From an uncultured Microbacteriaceae bacterium (GTDB lineage Bacteria > Actinomycetota > Actinomycetes > Actinomycetales > Microbacteriaceae): DNA of 6,838 bases. Below, piece after piece: positions 1 through 6,838 of the stretch. The stretch covers positions 1-6,838 of the forward strand of contig CALBMG010000202.1 in the NCBI GenBank assembly GCA_937896185.1, written 5' to 3'. Within the stretch, counting starts at the first letter, position 1, and every line of letters starts with the position of its first letter. The notes beneath the pieces were generated by a model, which was not told where the DNA came from, did not search any database, and worked only from the letters and a program-made list of their open reading frames with translations. Both the position numbers and the translations under genes were made by a program.

Positions 1-1203
<1,203 letters not shown>

Positions 1204-1206
1204 TCG

Positions 1207-2193
1207 ATGACTCCGCTGAGCGGCACCGATGTCATTTTTGCCGACCTTGATGGAGTGATATACAAGGGCGCTAACGCAGTGCCGTTTGCGGTGGAGGCAC
1301 TGGTTTCCGCCACCTCACACTCACGTCTTGCGTACATTACGAACAACGCTTCCCGCACCCCAGAGGCTGTTGCCGAGCACCTGCGTGAATTAGGGCTGCC
1401 CGCTACAGCTGCGGATGTGGTGAATTCGCCGCAGGCAGCGGTGATGCTTTTGGCGACACTGGTTCCTGCAGGCTCCGTGATTCTGGTGATCGGTGGCGAA
1501 GGCTTGATCACCGAGGTTGAGAATGCTGGTTTTGTCGTGACGTTCTCTGCGGAAGACGAGCCTGCAGCGGTGATTCAAGGCTTCGCACCCCATTTGGGTT
1601 GGGCTGACCTTGCCGAAGCTTCGTTCGCGTTGCATTCCGGTATTCCGTGGGTTGCAACGAACACGGACTGGACCATCCCCGTTGCCCGTGGAATCGCCCC
1701 GGGTAACGGTACGCTCGTGTCCGCTGTACACCTGGCTGTAGGCCGACTTCCTGTTTTTGCGGGGAAGCCTGAAAAGGCAATCTTTGACTATGCGCGTGAA
1801 CGTTTTGCCGCGTCGGATCCGCTGGTCATTGGTGACCGGCTGGACACGGACATTCTCGGCGCAAATCGTGCGGGAATGCGTTCGGCGTTGGTCTTGACGG
1901 GGATTGACCAGGCTAAGCAGGTTTTGGCTGCCGATGAAACAATGCGTCCGACCTACATCCTGGACGATCTTCGACAGCTCGATGACGAATACCCCGAGAC
2001 TCTGTTCGAGATCGACGGCGATGTCACGTCGGCGAGCGTGGGTGACGCTGTCGTGCGTATGAAGCAACATGTGGTGCGTGTTGCGCGTGCCGGAGATTCC
2101 CCCGTGAACCTGTTGCGCGCCTCGGCTGCTCTGATTTATCGTTCGGGGTTGCGTATTTATGGCCTCGACGTAGATCCGACGATATATTCGTAA
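1207..2193 (+). CDS. HAD superfamily IIA phosphatase (Rv1692-like)
   Basis: This is a 328-aa cytoplasmic Mg2+-dependent phosphatase of the NagD/p-nitrophenylphosphatase type. Motif I is FADLDGVIYKG, with nucleophile Asp13 and acid/base Asp15. Motif II is YITNN with Thr45. The type IIA cap lies between motifs II and III. Motif III is GKPEKAIF with Lys187. Motif IV is GDRLDTDILGA with Asp210 and Asp215. All catalytic residues are present. Residues ~260-328 extend beyond the HAD core and include the phrase GDSPVNLLRASAALIYRSG, like the C-terminal extension of actinobacterial homologues. The syntenic M. tuberculosis Rv1692 is a glycerol-3-phosphate phosphatase involved in recycling phospholipid glycerol. 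That substrate is inferred here, not shown. The ATG lies 3 nt after the previous stop, with a GAGGA at 1192-1196 as a rather distant Shine-Dalgarno. Translational coupling to the upstream gene is likely. Confidence 0.9.
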   Translation: MTPLSGTDVIFADLDGVIYKGANAVPFAVEALVSATSHSRLAYITNNASRTPEAVAEHLRELGLPATAADVVNSPQAAVMLLATLVPAGSVILVIGGEGLITEVENAGFVVTFSAEDEPAAVIQGFAPHLGWADLAEASFALHSGIPWVATNTDWTIPVARGIAPGNGTLVSAVHLAVGRLPVFAGKPEKAIFDYARERFAASDPLVIGDRLDTDILGANRAGMRSALVLTGIDQAKQVLAADETMRPTYILDDLRQLDDEYPETLFEIDGDVTSASVGDAVVRMKQHVVRVARAGDSPVNLLRASAALIYRSGLRIYGLDVDPTIYS

Positions 2194-2195
2194 TC

Positions 2196-2342
2196 ATGGA
2201 TGACGTGACCACATCAGATTTCTCGGACGATTTTGCCGAGGAACTCGACCGAATTGCCGCGGAGCCTCTCTCGGAACGGGCCGAGGGTTTCGCTTCGCTC
2301 GAACGTGAACTTCGTCGTCGCCTCGATGACTCAACCCGCTGA
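2196..2342 (+). CDS. Small conserved actinobacterial protein (Rv1693 position), 48 aa
   Basis: A 48-codon frame starts at ATG 2196, two bases after the HAD stop, and ends at TGA 2340-2342, 17 nt inside tlyA. The product is acidic at its N-terminus (MDDVTTSDFSDDFAEELDR) and then carries an amphipathic stretch, PLSERAEGFASLERELRRRL. That stretch resembles the short proteins encoded between the HAD phosphatase and tlyA in other actinomycetes, which share a Pro-x-x-(E/R)-x-x-x-(F)-x-x-(L)-(E)-x-x-L-R-x-x-L pattern (recalled, not searched). No signal peptide or membrane segment is present. Its function is unknown. Conserved location, codon-like base composition and tight packing support a real gene. 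Reading through it may couple translation of tlyA, which lacks its own Shine-Dalgarno. Confidence 0.72.
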   Translation: MDDVTTSDFSDDFAEELDRIAAEPLSERAEGFASLERELRRRLDDSTR

Positions 2343-3129
2343 GACCGTTCGCCTGGATCAGGCGGTGGTTGAGCGTGGAATCCTGAATTCGCGCACTCGT
2401 GCAGCTCGTGCAATCGCGTCGGGCCTTGTCAGCATCGATGGGATAGTTGTCCGTAAAGCGTCGACACCGGTCGCCGCATCCCAGATAGTTTTCTGTGACG
2501 AACACGATCAGTGGGTTTCTCGTGCGGCCTACAAACTAGAGCACGCATTTCGTACGTGGAATATTTCGGTGAACGATGCCACAGTGTTGGATGTCGGCGC
2601 ATCGACGGGTGGCTTCACTCAGGTGGCTCTTGCGCACGGTGCGCGGCGGGTTATCGCTTTGGATGTGGGGCGCGATCAGTTGCACCCCACGATTCGCAAC
2701 GATGACCGTGTTGACGTAGTCGAGGGGGAGAACGCTCGTTACGTGACGGCGGAGCGTCTGGCAGAGCTTTCGGCCAGCGCACCCGAAATTTCATTGGTTG
2801 TATCCGATGTGTCGTTTATCTCATTGACTATGATCATCCCGGCGCTTGTGCAGAGCGTGGGTGCGGCGGCGGGATACGTGTTCCTCGTCAAGCCACAGTT
2901 CGAGGTCGGTCGGTCGGGTATCGATGGCGGCATTGTTCGTAATGCCACGAAACGACAAGCAGCCATCCGTGATGTAGTCGACTGCGCCATAGCTTGCGGT
3001 CTTACAGTTTCTGGATTGACGTTATCCCCAGTTTCGGGGGAGCACGGAAATATTGAAGCAATCCTGTACTGCGACTCCAACTCTCCGCTCGATGCGCGAG
3101 AATGGAGCAAGATTATCGAGTCGATGTAA
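2326..3129 (+). CDS. tlyA: TlyA family 16S/23S rRNA 2'-O-methyltransferase
   Basis: The 267-aa product compares with 268 aa in M. tuberculosis TlyA, which 2'-O-methylates C1409 of 16S and C1920 of 23S rRNA; its loss gives capreomycin resistance. An N-terminal S4 RNA-binding domain spans residues ~8-60 (VRLDQAVVERG...SRTRAARAI...GLVSIDG). An FtsJ/RrmJ-like Rossmann methyltransferase follows, with SAM motif VLDVGASTGGF at 87-97. The K-D-K-E tetrad aligns as Lys70, Asp161, Lys189 (VKPQFEVG) and Glu244 (GNIEA). The ATG at 2326 was chosen because S4 homology begins about eight residues later and the length fits the family. It overlaps the small ORF by 17 nt and has no Shine-Dalgarno, so coupled translation is likely. 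The full-length S4 domain suggests the two-site (type II) enzyme. One oddity is that the inter-domain RxWV linker reads DQWV at 61-64. The 'hemolysin' label used for this family is historical. Confidence 0.93.
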   Translation: MTQPAETVRLDQAVVERGILNSRTRAARAIASGLVSIDGIVVRKASTPVAASQIVFCDEHDQWVSRAAYKLEHAFRTWNISVNDATVLDVGASTGGFTQVALAHGARRVIALDVGRDQLHPTIRNDDRVDVVEGENARYVTAERLAELSASAPEISLVVSDVSFISLTMIIPALVQSVGAAAGYVFLVKPQFEVGRSGIDGGIVRNATKRQAAIRDVVDCAIACGLTVSGLTLSPVSGEHGNIEAILYCDSNSPLDAREWSKIIESM

Positions 3130-3134
3130 GGAGG
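3127..3134 (+). promoter_or_regulatory. Near-perfect Shine-Dalgarno for NAD kinase
   Basis: TAAGGAGG overlaps the tlyA stop codon and lies five bases before the GTG at 3140. This fixes the NAD kinase start at 3140 rather than upstream in-frame codons at about 3053. It is the strongest ribosome binding site in the window, suggesting NAD kinase is initiated independently within the operon. Confidence 0.9.
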
Positions 3135-3139
3135 GCACT

Positions 3140-4048
3140 GTGACTGTTCGACCATTTCTTGTCGTTGCTCACACGGGGCGTCCGGAATCGCTCGAGGCCA
3201 CTCGACTGGCGTGCGAGCTCATCATCGCTGGGGGCGCGACTGTAGTGTGTCTGGGAAACCAGCGCGACGAATTCGCCGCACTCACCACGGTTTCTCCTTT
3301 AGTTTTAGGCGACGACATCGCACCGATGGATGTCGAAATGGCCATCATTTTGGGTGGCGATGGCACCATTTTGCGTACTGCCGAAATCATGAGGGGCAGC
3401 ACTGCTCCACTGTTGGGTGTGAACCTGGGGCATGTGGGCTTCCTCGCCGAGTTAGAGCCTGAGAATCTGGCCGACACAATTGCGAGGTGCCTTGCCCAGC
3501 AGTACACGGTCGAAGAGCGAATGACCATGGACGTGGAGGTAGTCCGCGACGGTGAAGTCGTGTATTCGACGTGGGCGCTCAACGAGGCAAGCGTCGAAAA
3601 AACAGCACGTGAACGCATGATCGAGGTCGTCATCTCGATTGACTCTCGACCCCTTTCGACATTCGGGTGCGATGGGGTGCTGATGTCGACGCCGACGGGC
3701 TCCACTGCGTATTCATTCTCTGCGGGCGGTCCTGTCGTATGGCCAGAGGTAGAAGCTCTCATCATGGTGCCACTGTCCGCGCATGCGCTGTTTGCTCGCC
3801 CGTTTGTGGTCGGTCCTAATTCCACCCTGGAGGTCGAGCTGTTGACTCGCACGGCGGCTGCTGGGGTGCTGTGGTGCGACGGACGTCGCACGTTCGATTT
3901 GGTGCCCGGCTCGCGTGTGGTTGCCCGCCGGTCGGGTGTGCCGGTGCGTTTGGCGCACATCCACAATGGGCCCTTCACTGATCGTCTCGTGAAAAAGTTC
4001 TCTCTTCCCGTGACGGGGTGGCGTGGCGGGGCAGAGTCCCGTGATTAA
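3140..4048 (+). CDS. nadK: NAD kinase
   Basis: NAD kinase phosphorylates NAD+ at the 2'-hydroxyl of its adenosine ribose, using ATP or polyphosphate, and supplies the cytoplasmic NADP pool. The 302-aa product is close to the ~307 aa of M. tuberculosis PpnK. Diagnostic motifs are LGGDGTILRT at 71-80 with catalytic Asp74, the NE motif in WALNEAS (Asn148, Glu149), and the STPTGSTAY region at 183-191. The latter is followed by SAGGPVV and a conserved Pro-Leu-Ser-Ala-His segment of the beta-sandwich domain. The N-terminal RPFLVVAHTGRPESLEA strand/helix is typical of actinobacterial enzymes. The start is GTG, 10 nt after the tlyA stop, with an excellent Shine-Dalgarno. The 3' end overlaps recN by 8 nt if RecN starts at 4041. 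All expected residues are present and nothing suggests an unusual specificity. Confidence 0.96.
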   Translation: MTVRPFLVVAHTGRPESLEATRLACELIIAGGATVVCLGNQRDEFAALTTVSPLVLGDDIAPMDVEMAIILGGDGTILRTAEIMRGSTAPLLGVNLGHVGFLAELEPENLADTIARCLAQQYTVEERMTMDVEVVRDGEVVYSTWALNEASVEKTARERMIEVVISIDSRPLSTFGCDGVLMSTPTGSTAYSFSAGGPVVWPEVEALIMVPLSAHALFARPFVVGPNSTLEVELLTRTAAAGVLWCDGRRTFDLVPGSRVVARRSGVPVRLAHIHNGPFTDRLVKKFSLPVTGWRGGAESRD

Positions 4049-5732
4049 CGAAATTTTCATTCGTGACTTGGGCGTCATCAGCTCCGCTCGGATGACCTTC
4101 ACACCGGGATTCACGGCGGTTACCGGTGAAACGGGTGCCGGTAAAACGATGGTCGTGTCCGCCCTTGGGTTATTGCTGGGCGATCGGGCAGATTCCGCTG
4201 TGGTGAGGACAGCCTCGGAACGTGCCAGCGTTGAGGGTTATTGGTCAATCACGGACCCCGTCGTTGCCGATGCCGTTGTAGAACTTGGCGGTGCAGTGGA
4301 CGACGGTGAGGTGATTACCTCACGTGTGGTCAGTGTTGAAGGACGTTCGAGGGCGTCGGTAGGAGGCGCCGCGGTCCCCATCGGAGCTTTGGGCGAGTTC
4401 GGTTCGACGTTGGTGGCGATTCACGGTCAGAGTGACCAAATTCGCCTCAAGTCAGCTTCGGCTCAGCGTGACGCGCTCGACCGTTTTGCGGGAGTATCTG
4501 TGACACAGCCTCTCGTGGAATTCCGGGAACTGTTTGATCAATGGAATGCCGCGGTGCAACGCCAGGCAGAACTCGTCCGAGATGCTGCTGTGCGCGCGGT
4601 GGAAGCAGAGTCGCTGAGGGAAGCCGTCGCTGAAATAGAGGCGGTAGCACCTGTTGCGGGGGAGGACCAGCGACTCAAAGAGATTGCCGAACGGCTGGCG
4701 AACGCTGATGACCTGCGTCGTGCTGCGCACGAGGCGCACGAGGCGCTCAGCTCGGAATCAGGCTCTGCTGATGCTATTGGCCTAATTGAAACGGCTCGTC
4801 GCACACTGGAACGCGTGGCGTCGTCTGACCCCGCGATGGAGACACTCGTAACACTTCTGTCCGAGGCATCGATTGTGGCGCGTGAGGCCGCACAGGGTGT
4901 GTCCGCGTATGCCGCAGGTCTCGAAGTGGACGGTGGCGATCTGGCAGAAATTCAGGAACGTTCCGCTGCGATTGCCGCAATTATCCGAAAATTTGGTCCC
5001 ACGCTCGACGATGTGCTGAGCCTTTTGGCTTCGGCAAGTGATCGACTCTGTGATTTAGATCGCACATCGGACGAAATCACGGAACTTGATGAACACATTG
5101 TGCGACTTCATACCGCCCTGGAGACTCTTTCCGCGCAGATCAGTTCCGGCCGCGCCGATGCCGCATCTCGATTGAGCGCAGCGGTCACCGCAGAAATACG
5201 CGCGCTGTCGATGCCGACGGCAACATTTCACGTAACGGTCACGCCGTCGCCCGTTTTGACCTCGCACGGGGCAGACCTCATCGAATTTTCGTTAACCCCG
5301 CACCCTGGCACAGAGCCTCGCCCCGTGGCCAAGAGCGCATCGGGTGGCGAGCTGTCCCGAATTATGCTGGCATTGGAAGTAGCTATTGCGGGCACTGACA
5401 GCGTTCCCACCATGGTGTTCGACGAAGTCGACTCCGGCGTCGGAGGGGCCAGTGCTCTCGAGATCGGCCGACGTCTGTCACGTTTGGCGCGCAACGCACA
5501 GGTGATAGTTGTTACACACTTGGCCCAGGTTGCCGCGTTCGCCGACAACCACCTGACGATTGTCAAGGACACGAGTGGCGAATTCACTGAATCGACAATC
5601 ACTACCCTCGACGACAATGGTCGAATTTCTGAAATTGCGCGATTGTTGAGTGGGACACCTGACAGCGACACCGCAAGGGCGCACGCCCAAGAACTTCTGG
5701 ATGCCGCACGCGACTTCCGCGACGCGCTCTGA
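4041..5732 (+). CDS. recN: DNA repair protein RecN (SMC-like ATPase)
   Basis: RecN is a cohesin-like SMC-family ATPase that acts early in recombinational repair of double-strand breaks. From GTG 4041 the product is 563 aa, normal for the family. Walker A is GETGAGKT (29-36), within an N-terminal head that also shows IHGQSDQIRL. A long Ala/Glu/Arg-rich helical region at about 150-390 forms the short coiled coil. The C-terminal head carries signature SGGELSR (434-440), Walker B TMVFDE (457-462) and switch His in VVTHL (His493). The 4041 GTG places INEIFIRDLGVI at the N-terminus as in homologues. An in-frame GTG at 4023 would add six residues (MAGQSP) and cannot be excluded. Either way recN begins inside the NAD kinase gene with only a weak G-rich upstream sequence, implying translational coupling. 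No frameshift or missing motif was seen. Confidence 0.95.
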   Translation: MINEIFIRDLGVISSARMTFTPGFTAVTGETGAGKTMVVSALGLLLGDRADSAVVRTASERASVEGYWSITDPVVADAVVELGGAVDDGEVITSRVVSVEGRSRASVGGAAVPIGALGEFGSTLVAIHGQSDQIRLKSASAQRDALDRFAGVSVTQPLVEFRELFDQWNAAVQRQAELVRDAAVRAVEAESLREAVAEIEAVAPVAGEDQRLKEIAERLANADDLRRAAHEAHEALSSESGSADAIGLIETARRTLERVASSDPAMETLVTLLSEASIVAREAAQGVSAYAAGLEVDGGDLAEIQERSAAIAAIIRKFGPTLDDVLSLLASASDRLCDLDRTSDEITELDEHIVRLHTALETLSAQISSGRADAASRLSAAVTAEIRALSMPTATFHVTVTPSPVLTSHGADLIEFSLTPHPGTEPRPVAKSASGGELSRIMLALEVAIAGTDSVPTMVFDEVDSGVGGASALEIGRRLSRLARNAQVIVVTHLAQVAAFADNHLTIVKDTSGEFTESTITTLDDNGRISEIARLLSGTPDSDTARAHAQELLDAARDFRDAL

Positions 5733-5781
5733 GTAAACCTGATTCTCCAATTTCGTCGAACACGCGATAGAGTTAAATCCC
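5733..5781 (+). other. recN-pyrG intergenic spacer, no clear terminator
   Basis: This 49-bp gap is the longest non-coding stretch in the window. It is more AT-rich than its flanks. I find no convincing inverted repeat with a T-run, so no intrinsic terminator is called. A -10-like TAGAGT lies near its right end. Homologues of the two genes found between recN and pyrG in mycobacteria (SteA-like and MctB-like) are absent here. Confidence 0.7.
5768..5773 (+). promoter_or_regulatory. Possible -10 element for leaderless pyrG
   Basis: TAGAGT matches the actinobacterial TANNNT -10 consensus and ends eight bases before the pyrG GTG. Transcription would therefore begin at or within two bases of the start codon. 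No convincing -35 hexamer is visible around 5743-5750. No Shine-Dalgarno precedes the GTG, which fits a leaderless message. A chance match remains quite possible. Confidence 0.38.
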
Positions 5782-6838
5782 GTGAAGAATGTTGAAGAAT
5801 TCGGCGGAGCCAACCCAGTAACTAAGCACATTTTTGTGACGGGTGGCGTAGTTTCCTCATTGGGTAAGGGCCTGACGGCGGCAAGTCTCGGCAACCTTCT
5901 CACCGCACGCGGACTGCACGTCGTGATGCAAAAACTTGACCCGTACCTCAATGTTGACCCGGGCACGATGAACCCGTTCCAGCACGGAGAAGTGTTCGTC
6001 ACCGACGATGGCGCAGAGACCGACCTCGACATCGGACACTACGAGCGTTTCCTCGACATCAACCTCGGCCAGGCGGCGAACGTCACGACCGGTCAGATCT
6101 ACTCGAGTGTTATCCAGCGCGAACGCCGTGGAGAATACCTCGGCGAGACCGTGCAGGTGATCCCGCACATTACTGACGAAATCAAGCGTCGCATGCGCCT
6201 CCAGGCCGAACAAACACCTCGTCCTGACGTGATCATCACCGAAATCGGTGGCACCGTCGGTGATATCGAAAGTCAGCCCTTTATCGAGTCGGCTCGACAG
6301 GTCCGACACGAATTGGGTCGAAAGAACGTCTTCTTTGTTCACGTTTCCCTCGTGCCCTACATGGGAGCTTCGGGTGAGCAGAAGACCAAGCCGACCCAGC
6401 ATTCCGTCGCAGCACTCCGCTCGATCGGAATTCAGCCCGACGCGCTCGTCCTTCGTTCCGACCGTCCCGTTCTTGCCGGAAACCGTCGCAAGATTGCCCT
6501 GATGTGTGACGTTGACGAAGACGCGGTGGTGAATGCAACCGATGCCCCCAGCATTTACGACATTCCTGCGATGCTGCACTCGCAGGGCCTCGACTCGTAC
6601 ATCATCAACCAGCTCGGACTTGACGCTGGCGAGGTCGAGTGGGGCGAATGGGCTCACCTGCTCAACGTCGTGCACAACCCCGCGCGTGAGGTCACCATCG
6701 CATTGGTCGGCAAGTACATCGACCTGCCGGACGCATATTTGTCCGTGACAGAAGCATTGCGCGCCGGTGGCTTTGCCAACGATGCGAAGGTCAACATTCG
6801 TTGGGTCGCGTCGGATGACTGCGAGACCCCCGCGGGCG
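5782..6838 (+). CDS. pyrG: CTP synthase (3' partial)
   Basis: CTP synthase converts UTP to CTP with ATP and glutamine-derived ammonia, the last step of pyrimidine nucleotide synthesis. 352 codons are visible of the usual ~545-560. The synthetase domain is complete: P-loop [11 protein letters not shown] (21-31) with Lys29, [13 protein letters not shown] (51-63), [14 protein letters not shown] with Mg2+ ligand Asp83, [10 protein letters not shown] (154-163) with Glu154, and KTKPTQHS (201-208) at the pyrimidine nucleotide site. From about residue 303 the linker and first strand of the class I glutaminase domain begin ([16 protein letters not shown]). The catalytic Cys-His-Glu of that domain lies beyond the right edge. 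GTG 5782 is the only reasonable start, since an in-frame TAA lies at 5734-5736 and homology begins near residue 14. No Shine-Dalgarno precedes it. Codons appear more C-ending than in recN, as expected for a well-expressed gene. Confidence 0.96.
   Translation, partial: MKNVEEFGGANPVTKHIFVTGGVVSSLGKGLTAASLGNLLTARGLHVVMQKLDPYLNVDPGTMNPFQHGEVFVTDDGAETDLDIGHYERFLDINLGQAANVTTGQIYSSVIQRERRGEYLGETVQVIPHITDEIKRRMRLQAEQTPRPDVIITEIGGTVGDIESQPFIESARQVRHELGRKNVFFVHVSLVPYMGASGEQKTKPTQHSVAALRSIGIQPDALVLRSDRPVLAGNRRKIALMCDVDEDAVVNATDAPSIYDIPAMLHSQGLDSYIINQLGLDAGEVEWGEWAHLLNVVHNPAREVTIALVGKYIDLPDAYLSVTEALRAGGFANDAKVNIRWVASDDCETPAG

Noticed and set aside
2233..2325. Longer TlyA with a TTG start at 2233 or GTG at 2305
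   Set aside because: The extension has no homology to the S4 domain N-terminus and overlaps the small ORF. Starting at 2326 gives 267 aa, matching the family.
2326..3129. TlyA as a secreted haemolysin
   Set aside because: It has no signal peptide or membrane segment, and the S4 plus FtsJ domains with a full catalytic tetrad indicate an rRNA methyltransferase.
3053..3139. Longer NAD kinase starting inside tlyA
   Set aside because: The TAAGGAGG just before GTG 3140 and the typical NAD kinase N-terminus both place the start at 3140.
3169..3978. 269-codon antisense frame opposite NAD kinase
   Set aside because: It has a Ser/Thr/Arg-rich product without domain features and lies opposite intact catalytic motifs of NAD kinase.
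5857..6675. 272-codon antisense frame opposite pyrG
   Set aside because: It lies entirely opposite strongly conserved CTP synthase sequence, and its product shows no recognisable motif. It is a by-product of GC-rich codon bias.

Overview
This window looks like a conserved housekeeping block from an actinomycete chromosome, probably a Micrococcales-type organism with moderately high GC. Three observations support this. The gene order is a TPR-type protein, a HAD phosphatase, a very small ORF, tlyA, NAD kinase, recN and pyrG, which matches Mycobacterium tuberculosis Rv1691-Rv1692-Rv1693-tlyA-ppnK-recN-pyrG. Three genes start with GTG. The individual proteins carry actinobacterial features. No genus can be named from the sequence alone.

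Layout: every gene is on the + strand. Bases 1-1203 hold the 3' part of a gene whose frame is already open at base 1. It encodes a repeat-rich Arg/Tyr/Gly/Asp low-complexity region, then a helical TPR-like domain, then a strongly acidic tail. A HAD-IIA phosphatase (1207-2193), a 48-residue conserved small protein (2196-2342), the rRNA 2'-O-methyltransferase TlyA (2326-3129), NAD kinase (3140-4048) and RecN (about 4041-5732) follow. Spacings run from a 17-nt overlap to a 10-nt gap, so these genes probably form one operon. After a 49-nt gap comes pyrG (5782 to the right edge), cut off at the start of its glutaminase domain.

The genes do not form one pathway. They cover rRNA modification (TlyA), NADP supply (NAD kinase), double-strand-break repair (RecN), CTP synthesis (PyrG), small phosphate-ester hydrolysis (HAD) and two uncharacterised proteins. 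Translational coupling is likely: tlyA and recN both begin inside the preceding gene, and the only near-perfect Shine-Dalgarno is in front of NAD kinase. pyrG has no Shine-Dalgarno and has a -10-like hexamer placed as expected for a leaderless mRNA.

I see no mobile element, CRISPR array, RNA gene or clear terminator, and no stretch over 300 bases without a gene. The part most likely to hold undescribed biology is the first gene, whose tandem 13-residue repeats are conserved in protein but diverged in DNA, together with the small ORF ahead of tlyA.
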